A stretch of 64,000 bases of DNA. Origin: Selaginella tamariscina (Eukaryota; Streptophyta; Lycopodiopsida; Selaginellales; Selaginellaceae). The notes under the pieces were generated by a model. It did no database searches and was not told the origin of the DNA. It saw nothing but the letters and a program-made list of their open reading frames with translations. Positions 1-9,358 of this stretch are shown in pieces. Location: assembly GCA_003024785.1 (NCBI GenBank), contig PUQB01000471.1, positions 536,923 to 600,922 of the forward strand, read 5' to 3'. Position 1 is the stretch's first letter. The number at the start of each line of letters is the position of its first letter. The position numbers and the translations under genes were made by a program.

Positions 1-59
1 GCGAGGAGGAATCGCCCCACCAATCACAACCATCTAGACGTCGCAGGGAGATTCCGCGC

Positions 60-760
60 ATGGTCCTACAAAACCACTTGTTGGAGGAGGGAATACCGTC
101 CAGCCATGGTAAGCCACACCACCAACTGTCAAGTTGGTCCCGCAGAGGGGGCCCCCGAGGGACAGCCGGGAGGAGCCCGTCCTTGTCACCCACCCTCAAC
201 GGGAGGGCATGGCCACGAGGAAGGAGAAAAGTACCTGTAGAATACCTGGACATGGACTACACCATGTTCGAAGTGGAGGGTCCATATCGGAACACTTTTC
301 AGGCACAACGGGACGCCATGGGAACCGACTTGATTACCTTACTAGCCTGCGCTCAATCGGATGCAGGAGAGCATTGTAACAGTGCCCTTACCCGCGTTCT
401 GTGGAGCGAAGGGGAAGACGCAGACCAACATGTACACAAGTTTGAACAGGTGTGCGAACTTCGGAGTGTAATCAACAATCACAAGAAGCTGAGTGCCTTC
501 GCATGCACTCTAGACAAGAAGGCACACATTTGGTGGATGCGATTCCACGAGCGAACGAAGGAGCTCGTTGGGAAACCGCACTAAGGGTGTTTTTGGATAC
601 CTTTCGGGAGGAAAAGAGTGAAGAGGAGGTGATCCACAAGCTAACAAGCTTGAAATAGAAAGTAGGAGAATTAGTTGACAAATACACGGTCTGCATGCTG
701 GGGTATATGCCCGGCTAAGAGACGCCCCAGTTGACCTGACCAAGAAAATGTGGTACTAAA
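60..760 (+). pseudogene. gag remnant of element R
   Basis: Two overlapping frames carry a retrotransposon gag core: an N-terminal piece ending near WWMRFHERTK, and a shifted frame (452-658) with WETALRVFLDTF, spacing and residues typical of plant gypsy Gag. A stop at about 656 and at least one frameshift break it. After about 1100 only charged low-complexity remnants remain until the protease. It is not expressible as Gag in this form. Confidence 0.7.
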
Positions 761-1648
761 AGGGATTGCGGTCGGAGATCCGCAAGTGGATCGGCTTAGA
801 TGACGATCGGACATTCAACAACTTACTTTGGTATGCCAAGAAAGCTAAAAAGTGGGAAGCTGAAAGACGCCAAGAAAGGAAGATGTAGGACAAATCGGAT
901 GCAAAAGGGGTCAACGACACCACCATGGACGAGGAAGACCTCTCGGACGTTCCCAATCCGGCCTGGAAGGAGAGACAAAGGGGGGCCAGGGAGCACGAGC
1001 AATCCCAATGAAGGGAGACCTACAGAGCAGTTGCAAGGCAGGAGGACCTAGCGGCGACTCTTGCTCAGTTAGGATATACAATGTGTAGGGATAGATATTG
1101 CAAAGTATGCAATGTCCATGGATCCCACAACACTACTAGCTAACCAAGCTCTTAAGCAGCACGCCACCCAGACCGGTGCCTAGGTCGTTGAGCGATAGGA
1201 GGCGGATCACCTGGGGGACCGACAGTATGGGGTCGTGGTGGTGGCCAACCCCGCCATAGATCGTGGTCAGGAGACCGCAACCAGAGGTCGCGCTCCTAGG
1301 AGCGACAACAAAACCAACCGAGGTATGACGACAGAAACAGACGGTCGCAACGCCGGGAGTTGATATGCACGCTGTGCAGTGAACACCATCCACTGTACCA
1401 ATGCCCCTAGATCGCAAGGCTCAAACCCATGCTAGAAGCACATGTACCAAAAGCCACAGGGTGGCCGAGGGGCTAGCCCCGGCCACAACAACACTATGTC
1501 CAACACCACATGCCCACCATGTAGAGACGTCACCACCCGAGATGCAATGCGGGGCAATCACAAGGTCACAAGCCCAACAGACGAGATGACCAGTTGACTT
1601 GGAGGAGGAAGACAAGGGAGTCTAGTGAGGAGGAAGTGGTAGCTGAAC

Positions 1649-1985
1649 TTGGGAAACCAAGTTAGGGAGCAAAGACGTGCTGAAGTGGAAGCGACTGCAG
1701 AACAGGTGAGACTGGCACAGGGCGCAGAGGCCAAGGGCACAACGAGGATGCATGAGGCCCTCGCTGGGAAGATGCGAGAAACCCAAGTGTTGGTAACCTT
1801 AGGAGAACTGCTACGGTTATCCCTAGGGCTTTATGAAGTCCTCACCAGAGAACTGCACATACCCACAGTTGTGGCCCCAAGGGTCGCAACAACAACGGTA
1901 AACTTTGTGGACGATGTACCGGCCATACCCGTCCAAGTGGCAAGCCGCACAGTCCACAACATGATCATAGATGGGGGATCAGGCG
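1649..1985 (+). pseudogene. Aspartic protease, first part (element R)
   Basis: An open frame ends with the protease active-site motif IIDGGSG, the DGG variant common in plant gypsy elements in place of DTG. It is cut directly after this motif by the hAT-like insertion that starts at 1986. The protease resumes at 3615 with LNIMSIELHQQLG, the expected continuation. The remaining C-terminal residues of this frame come from the inserted element, not from the protease. Confidence 0.75.
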
Positions 1986-3614
1986 CAGCGATTGACAAAA
2001 TTGGCCTAGACCATGATCTAGGCCACTAAATAATTCAGGTTGACTTAAATCAACTGATTTTGAAATTAAATTTATAAACCATACAAACTGAATATTCTAA
2101 GAATAATGATGTGGAATGATGACTACACATTTTTTGACAATCATCTTTTATAATGTCCACCTCATATTAAAAAATAATTTTTATTTTGTAATTTCAAAGT
2201 GTCAGATTATAAAACAGAGAATTATTAGTCTATTATGTCATGAGAATTTACATGTGAGAGAGAGAAGGGCACCTGCTACCACTTGAATGGTGTAAGGCAA
2301 CATTATCTCCTACGACGGATCTTGATGTGTCAGAGTTATCCATAGATGGACTGTACCTATATACAGAGTGATCTCTCTCATGTCTTCTTTGGGATTTTTG
2401 GATTGGCTCTGTACTACCTTGGTCACCCCTAACTCGTTTAAGACCTTGTCTATGTAAGAATTCATTCCCTGTTATTTGTTGTTCCTCCGCACCAGTCTGT
2501 CTTGTGTCATGACTTGTATCATGTGAATATGACATTTCACATTCTGGGGATATTGGTGGGTGTGGCAATGGAGATCTGTTCGCATTCCTATGACTGCATA
2601 AAATATACAATAGTATAAAATGTAAATTATAAATTTCTATTTATAAATTGTAAATTATATACATAATTATTATTTTCTCGACTGTATCAAATATACAACA
2701 GTATAAAATAATGAGTAAGATACATATAACACACATTGGAGTAGGGAAAATGTGACTACAAGAAGAGAGAGAGAGCTAGCATTTGTGCATGCGTGTGCGT
2801 GTGTGAGAATCTTTGTCAACATTTCTCTAAAGTTTATATTTAAAAAGCAATGGAATTTCTGTCAAATAGATGATATATAAACTATATATTATAAATTATA
2901 TACATAATTATTGAATTAGTTATATTTATAAAGACATAGTTTATACATATATTTATAAATTCTAAATTGTTACATAATTATTATTTTCTTTCTAATATAG
3001 TAATATTGCATAAGTATGTGAATCTATATATGTATACCATAATTTACAACTATATATATCCAAATATAAATACCTTGATGCTGTAGATATATTATGTTGT
3101 TGCTCATCATCATCAACATCATCCGAATCTGTCTCAATGTCTTCAGGAACTTGATATGGATAATCTCCATCACACCAAACTGCTTGACTACCTGTTGACC
3201 AATCCATACATGCGGACTGATCCTGAGTTGCATCTGGATCTTGTGGAGCATCACCATATCCACCACAATATATGGCTTATTCTTAACATTCTCCTTGTGT
3301 AGACTCCCATGCATCAACCCTCATGCTCTTAACCGCCTCATGCCCTTACCCTACCATATTGTTTAATACAATTTATGTATTAAACACACTTTATGTAAAG
3401 CTACTTGAGATTTGGACATAGGACCTACTTTATTAAATTAAATTATTTTCAATTGCCTAGTCAGCAAAAAGTAACAGAATATTCTATTATATTCTTAATT
3501 TTAATGGTATATGCTTGATTCTCCTAAAATTCAGTAAACCGTTGGTCTAAATCAATTAATGAATTAAATCAATGATTTATTGGTCTGTTGATCTGTGGTT
3601 TTTTACAATCCTTG
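1986..3614 (+). mobile_element. hAT-like DNA transposon, non-autonomous, 1.6 kb
   Basis: The element sits exactly inside the protease of element R. The flanks are ATCAGGCG (1978-1985) and ATCAGGCT (3615-3622), an 8-bp target duplication with one mismatch; an 8/8 reading (GATCAGGC) is also possible if the ends shift by one base. The left end starts CAGCGATTGACAAAA and the right end, read on the other strand, starts CAAGGATTGTAAAAA, which match at 11 of 15 positions. Eight-base duplications and short imperfect CA(G/A)-type ends are typical of the hAT superfamily. The interior is AT-rich except for a two-exon remnant on the minus strand (2248-3207). No complete transposase is present. Confidence 0.7.
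2248..3207 (-). pseudogene. Two-exon fragment inside the hAT-like element
   Basis: On the minus strand an acidic exon (3207 to 3074, containing DSDDVDDDEQQ) ends in AAG/GTA. It can be spliced in phase to a second exon starting at 2593, after TTTTATGCAG, and ending at the stop at 2248. The product is about 150 residues, polar and unrecognised. Its place in a hAT-like element and its acidic tail suggest the last exons of a hAT transposase kept by internal deletion, but no dimerisation motif is clear. A captured host exon pair is the alternative. Confidence 0.4.
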
Positions 3615-4620
3615 ATCAGGCTAAATATCATGTCCATAGAACTCCATCAACAACTGGGCATGCCACCCCCGAAGCCCTCACCTTTCCTCATACGCATGGC
3701 GAACCAAGCCAAGGTGGTCCCTAAAGGCATCATGAGGGAGGTAAGCATCAGGATCCAGAACATCAAGTTCCTGATAAACGTGGTCGTCCTTGACATGCAT
3801 GCAAAAGGAGGTTTCAACTTACTCCTAGGCTGGCCGTGGCTCTGGGGCGCAAGGGTACATCACGATTGGGAGAAGCATCAGATTGGTTTTCCGTCAAGGA
3901 GGGGTTATATCCGTTATTGCGAAACAAGTCCTGGAGCCACCATCGGAATCCCAACCCCAGGAATACCATCTCCCAAACTAGGGAGGGGCTGGATGATGAG
4001 GAAGAAGCGGCCATCCTAGCATGTTTGCCAGAGCTATTCATCATAGGAGAGATGGATCCTCGATAGGAAGTATGGGAGTCGGCCGCTACGTACCTAATGA
4101 CTCGGCTAGAAACCGAAGCAGACACTCCAGAAGCTCAAATCCCGAGGTGGCCTTTTGTGGAAAGAAATGCAGAGTGTAGCCCCATCGGCCCAGGAAGAGT
4201 ACTGTAGCAAGCCGATGTATGGGTGGAACATAACTCTTGAAGCAGCAGTTAAGTAGGTTAACATAGGCACTGATGAAGACCCCCAACTAGTAAATGTTAA
4301 TGCTCACATCGGAGCAAAGTTAGGAGAGTAGATTACCGACTGTCTCCGTAGATACAGGAGGTATTTACCTGGACCTATCACGACCTAAGGGGAGTACCGC
4401 CAGAGCTGTGCCAGCACCGAATTAAACTAAAACCCGACACTCGACCCAACCAGCAACAACGCTACGCATCAACCCAAACTACGCCCGAAAAACCAAACAA
4501 GAGATTGACAAGTGGCTCAAAGCAAACTTTGTCTACCCCATTGAGAACCCAGAATGGCTGTCACAAATTGTGATCGTACCAAAGAAGGACAATTGGCTAA
4601 GGATCTGTATAGATTACCGA
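3615..4620 (+). pseudogene. Protease end and start of reverse transcriptase (element R)
   Basis: The frame from 3615 continues the protease to about 4019, with LLGWPWL the usual second half of the fold. After about 400 bp of frameshifted linker, the entry of RT follows: an HRIKLKPD-like block near 4415, then EIDKWLKANFVYP and VPKKDNWLRICIDYR up to 4620. At 4620 the RT is interrupted by the LTR of element A; it resumes at 15935 with LNAANEKDPFP. Confidence 0.75.
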
Positions 4621-5201
4621 TGTCATGACCTGATACAGGATACAGATACGGGTTGCAGGATATTCCTACAGGAATTCTGGATACAGGATACGGTTGCAAG
4701 ATATTCTTACAGGATATGCCACATGATATGCCTAGAGGATAAGGGACATGTGGACTCATCTTAGCCTCTGCATGCATGCAGTCACTTTTAGATGCATGCA
4801 ACCACTTTTAGCACTCATGCCTAGATTAGCTCTTGGAGTTGTGAGCATAAAAGCTCCGACCTAATTGTTGTACAATCAGTTACTATCAACACCAGTCTTA
4901 CTACGATCAATCTTGTCTTGTCTTATTCTTGTCTTGCTTTTGTTCTCTCCTTGTCTCGCTCCTGGATCCTGTCTTGCTCTCGGATCTGTCCTGTTCCTGT
5001 CTTATTCTTGGATCCTGTCCTACGCCTTCCTGTCTTGCTCCGGATCCTATCCTGTTCCTATCTTGCTCCTGAATCCTGTCCTGCGCTTGGTCTTGCTCCT
5101 GAGTTCCTAGTTCCTGTCCTGCTCTCTGTTCTGCTCCTGAGTCAAGCCTTTTTGTTCTTAGAATCCTACTCTTTTCCTGGTTCTTGGATCGTGGCTTGAT
5201 A
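4621..5201 (+). repeat. LTR1, 5' LTR of element A
   Basis: It begins TGTCATGACC and ends at GGCTTGATA; the family ending is GGCTTGACA. U3 is built of diverged TACAGGATA repeats, followed by a TATA-like ATAAAA near 4850 and a predicted transcript start near 4878. R/U5 is made of diverged TCCTGTCTTGCTCCTGGATCC-like repeats. It shares the CATGCATGCAGTCAC block only with LTR6. Confidence 0.85.
4878..4889 (+). promoter_or_regulatory. Predicted transcript start and self-primer, element A
   Basis: AGTTACTATCAA lies about 31 nt downstream of the LTR TATA-like box, where transcription should begin. It is the exact reverse complement of TTGATAGTAACT at 5204-5215, just after the LTR. Confidence 0.6.
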
Positions 5202-5203
5202 GT

Positions 5204-5215
5204 TTGATAGTAACT
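5204..5215 (+). promoter_or_regulatory. Primer-binding site of element A (self-complementary type)
   Basis: TTGATAGTAACT starts three bases after the end of LTR1. It does not match the usual plant initiator-Met tRNA site, which begins TGGTATCAGAG, but is complementary to the predicted 5' end of the element's own transcript (4878-4889). Confidence 0.6.
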
Positions 5216-5401
5216 CCTTTATAGCTCTCTGTTTTCCAGCTACTTTTTTTCCTTGATTCTTTCCTTCGTTTTCCTCCTTTTTTTCATAGATCATGACTGA
5301 TTTTGAGCACTTTCAAAGCAAGCACCAAATGTTGCTTCATGAGCTGGCCACTTTGTGCCAAGTGGTCACCGATCTGCAAGTTCCACCAATGCGGCGCATG
5401 C

Positions 5402-5937
5402 TATCACAACCCAATATAGTATACAGGATTCCGGATGCAGGATACAGGATGCAGGATTAGGATACAGGATACGGGTTACAGGATATGCCTGCAGGATATT
5501 CCTACAGGATATACCTACAGGATATTCCTATAGGATATGCCTATAGGATATGCTACAGGATATGCCTAGAGGATAAGGGTTACTATTCTTAGCTCATGAC
5601 TAGATTAGACTCATGACTAGATTAGCTTGGAGTTGTGAGCATAAAAGCTTAATTGTTGTACAATCAACACCAGTCATTCTACGATTATTCTTGTTCCTTG
5701 TTCTTGTTTTACTCTTTGCCTCCTGCTCCTGTCTTGCTCCTGGATCCTGTCTTGTTCCTGTCTTGTTCCTGGATCCGGTCCTGCGCCTTCCTGTCTTGCT
5801 CTCGAATCCTATCCTGTTCCTGTCTAGCTCCTGGATCCTGTCCTGCGCCTGGTCTTGCTCTCAGTCCTGTTCCTGAGTCAAGCCTTCCTGTTCTTGGAAT
5901 CCTGCTCTCTTCCTAGTTCATGGATCATGGCTTGACA
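5402..5937 (+). repeat. LTR2, 5' LTR of element B
   Basis: It begins TATCACAACC, a TG to TA change at the terminus, and ends CTTGACA. Near 5660 the ten bases that hold the predicted self-primer in the sister LTRs are missing: the CAATCAGTTACTATCAACA region is shortened to CAATCAACA. This looks like a deletion between two ATCA copies and would remove primer function from a transcript starting here. Confidence 0.85.
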
Positions 5938-6037
5938 GTTTGATAGTAACTCCTTCCATAACTCTCCGATTCCTAGTTACCTTTTTTTTCCTTGGTTTTC
6001 TTCCTTCTTTTCTCTTTTCGTTTTTCTTTTCATAGAT

Positions 6038-7156
6038 CATGGCCGATTTTGAGCACTTTCAACGCGAGCACCAAATGTTGCTTCACGAGCTGGCCACTTT
6101 GCGCCAATGGTCACAGATCTGCAAGGTTCCACCAACGCGGCGCATGCAGCTGACGCATCCTCCAAGGCTGCTACGCAGGCTCTCTCTCAAGCATCGGTGG
6201 TTTCCTCTCCATCAAACTTTTCTTCGGAACCGAAGATTAGCATGCCAGAAAAGTTCAGTGGCAATCACACCGATTTTCAAGGTTTTCTGAATCAGATCCG
6301 ACTCTTGATCCGCATGCAACCACGCCGCTACTCGACGGATGTACAAAAGGTTGGCCTTTTGGCATCCTTACTAAGTGGATTTCCACGGGCTTGGGGTCCT
6401 TGCTGGAGTGTACGACCCATTAATGGAAGACTTTGAAAGTTTTGTGGCTGCCTTTGAAGCTTGTTTTGGAGATCCCGATAAGTACCGTTCTGCATGCACG
6501 AAGTTACGAAAGCTCACACAAGGATCCAGACCAGCTTCCGTTTATGCATCCGAATTTCAGCAATTGTGCACGAACATTCCATGCGACGAGACTACATTGA
6601 TCGAACACTTCCGTTTTGGGCTGAGGGATGATGTGAAGGACCTTCTCCTTACGTTACCGGATGCTCAAATGTTAGCGGAGATCATGCAACAGGCCGTTTG
6701 CTGCGACAACCGTTTGTTCGAGTGCCGTCAAAAAAATTCCGTCAACAGTTCCTGTCAGCCAATCTGTAGCCGTAGCACATGTTCATACGACACCTTCTGG
6801 AGCAGTTCCTATGGAGGTTAACAAATCCAAGCGTGGCCCACTTTCAACTACTGAGAAGCAACGTCGTCGGGTGAGAACCTATGCTTGTATTGTGGTGAAG
6901 CAGGACACAAGGTGGCGGATTGTCCTAATAAAGCCAGTAAGTTCAAGACGCGTGAAGCCGAAGTTGAAGTTCAGTCGGAAACTTCAATGTCCACTTTGTT
7001 TAGGAGCCGCGAAGTTGGACGTAGGCGCAGACTCCATTGGTGCTGCTCATACCATTCCATCATTCAAGTTTCCTGTACACATTCGCCTCAATAACTGGGA
7101 GCTCAAGGAGTTTGCCCTATAGACACTAGTGCAAATGCATGTTTCATGGATGACAC
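6038..7156 (+). pseudogene. gag to protease of element B, broken
   Basis: The ATG at 6038 follows a 100-bp leader. The Gag core (GFLNQIRLLIRMQPRRYSTD, then FVAAFEACFGDPDKY and IEHFRFGLRDDVKDLLL) is of the sushi/Tcn1 type also seen in fungal and animal chromoviruses. A CCHC knuckle follows near 6890 (CIVV-type start, shifted frame reads YCGEAGHKVADCP), then the protease start near 7120, where the active-site D-T-G has become D-T-S. Several single-base shifts split it into short frames. The protease is cut near 7156, where the sequence jumps to RT. Confidence 0.75.
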
Positions 7157-8475
7157 TTCGAGTACACGATGATGCCCTTCGGTCTTACCAATGCTCCAGC
7201 CATGTTCCAACACATGGTGAACGACATCTTTCATGACTTCTTGGACTAGTTTTTGATCTACCTCGACGACATTTTGATTTTCTCCAAGGACCAGGCGGCA
7301 CATGACAAGCATGTACGATTAGTTCTACAGCGGCTTCACGAGCATGGCCTATATGCAAAATTGGAGAAGTGTTTTTTCGATAGGGATTCTGTGGAGTTCT
7401 TGGGCTACATTGTCTCTCCTGCTGGCGTTTCCATGGACATGCACAATTGAAGACCATCGTGGAGGGAGAGGCCCAAGTCTGTACGAGATGTACAATGTTT
7501 CCTTGGCTTTGCAAACTTCTACAGGTGGTTCATACAGGACTTCTCCAAGCGTGTACTTCCACTCACGAACTCACCAAGCGCACAAGGGTTTTCTCTTGGT
7601 CCAACAAGGCGGAACATGCATTCACAACACTCAAGGACGCCTTCACGACAGCTCCGATTTTAGCACATCTTGATCCTTCTCGTCCTTCTTCGTTGAAGTA
7701 GATGCCTCCGATTTTGCAGTAGGATCTGTCCTATCACAAGTTGGAGAAGACAAGTTGCTTCATCCTGTAGCTTTTCACTCTCGTAAGTTCCTTTCGGCGG
7801 AGATTAATTACGAGATTCATGAGAAGGAACTCAAGGTTATTGTGGATTCGTTCGAGGAATGGCGGCATTTCCTGGAAGGTGTTGCGCATCCTGTACAAGT
7901 CCTTACAGATCACAAGAACCTGGAGTATTTTCAAACGGCTCGAGTTCTCAGTCGGCGACAGGCTAGGTGGGCGGAGTTCCTATCACGTTTTGATTTCGTC
8001 ATTATCTACAGGCCTGGTTTTCGGAATGGCAAGGCGGATGCATTGTCTAGGCGTTCTTACCTTGCACGATCATGCAAGTGTTGTTGGGTCCTAATCAACT
8101 TCGGCTTGTAGCACTACAAGTTCATCAGGCTCCAGCAGATTCAACACTTTTACAGGACATCCATTCGCAGTTGGCTACAGACGATTTGGCAAGGAATGTG
8201 TTCTCACACATTAGTCCTGACATTGCAAGCTCCTCTTCCTCTAGTTCCCGTTCAGACTACACGTTGTTTGCCATACAGGACGGACTCCTGTATTGGGAAG
8301 GTCTCCTGTACGTTCCTGTTGGTGTTTGCAGGACTCGTGTGGTATAGGATTATCATGATACCCCGGCTACAGGACATTTTGGTGTGGCCAAGACAGTTGA
8401 GTTGGTGACTCGCAACTATTGGTGGCCTGGGTTGCGAGGTTTTGTGGAAAGGTTTGTACGGAGTTGTGACACTGC
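7157..8475 (+). pseudogene. Half RT, RNase H and integrase start of element B
   Basis: The block opens with [11 protein letters not shown] and holds the RT active site YLDDILIF (7258-7281). Then come the RNase H part ([26 protein letters not shown]) and the integrase zinc-finger region (NYWWPGL, FVRSCDT). In-frame stops at 7248 and 7447 and a frameshift near 7520 inactivate it. The palm and fingers N-terminal to MPFG are deleted. Element C interrupts it at 8475, between two residues of the zinc-finger region. Confidence 0.8.
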
Positions 8476-9265
8476 TGTCACAACCCGATACAGGATACAG
8501 GATTTCGGATACAGGATACGGGTTACAGGATATGCCTGTAGGATATTCCTACAGGATATACCTATAGGATATTCCTATAGGATATGCCTATAGGATATGC
8601 TACAGGATATGCCTAGAGGATAAGGGACACTATTCTTAGCTCATGACTAGATTAGACTCATGACTAGATTAGCTTGGAGTTGTGAGCATAAAAGCTCCGA
8701 CCTAATTGTTGTACAATAGTTACTATCAACACCAGTCATTCTACGATCATTCTTGTTCTTGTCTTGTCTTGCTCCTTTGCCTCCTCTCTTGTCTCGCTCC
8801 TGGATCCTGTCCTGTTCCTATCTCGCTCCTAGATCCTGTCCTGTTCCTATCTCGCTCCTAGATCCAGTCCTGTTCCTGTCTTGTTCCTGGATCCTGTCTT
8901 GCTCCCGGATCCTATCCTGATCCTGTCTTGCTCCTGATCCGTCCTTTCCTGTTCCTGTTCCTAGTCCTTCCTACTCCTGATTCCTAGTTCCTAGTTCCGT
9001 CCTGCTCCTAGTTCCGTCCTGCTCCTGTTCTGCTATCCTGTTCCGGTTCCTATCCTTCCTTGTCCTGCTATCCTACTCCGGTTCCTATCCTGCTCCTTGT
9101 CCTGCTATCCTGCTCCAGTTCCTATCCTGCTCCTGTCCTGCTATCCTGCTCCTTGTCCTACTCCTGAGTTCCTAGTTCCTGTCTTGTTTCCTATCCTGCT
9201 CCTGAGTCAAGCCTTCCTCTCTTGGAATCCTGCTCACTTCCTGTTTCCTGGATCGTGGCTTGACA
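8476..9265 (+). repeat. LTR3, 5' LTR of element C
   Basis: A 790-bp LTR from TGTCACAACC to CTTGACA. Compared with LTR1 and LTR2, its R/U5 is longer because of extra pyrimidine repeats such as CTGCTATCCTGCTCC. TATA-like ATAAAA lies near 8689 and the predicted start with the primer sequence is 8718-8729. Confidence 0.88.
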
Positions 9266-9267
9266 GT

Positions 9268-9280
9268 TTGATAGTAACTG
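9268..9280 (+). promoter_or_regulatory. Primer-binding site of element C (self-complementary type)
   Basis: TTGATAGTAACTG begins three bases after LTR3. Its complement is found at the predicted start of transcription in LTR3 (8718-8729, 12 bases) and, with the extra base, in LTR4. The same arrangement in A and C argues that the match is a conserved element feature and not chance. Confidence 0.62.
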
Positions 9281-9358
9281 CTTCATAGCTTTCCGTTTCC
9301 AGTTACTTTTTTTCCTTTGTTCTTTCCTTTGTTTTCCTTTTTTTTTCTTTCATAGATC

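Noticed and set aside
4865-5199. Hydrophobic frames with repeated CSWILSC or LFLDPVL as small membrane proteins
   Set aside because: They are translations of pyrimidine-rich U5 repeats and recur in every LTR of the family.
5410-5570. Regular TACAGGATA repeats resembling a CRISPR-like array
   Set aside because: No unique spacers of even length, the repeats are diverged, and they belong to U3 of a eukaryotic LTR.
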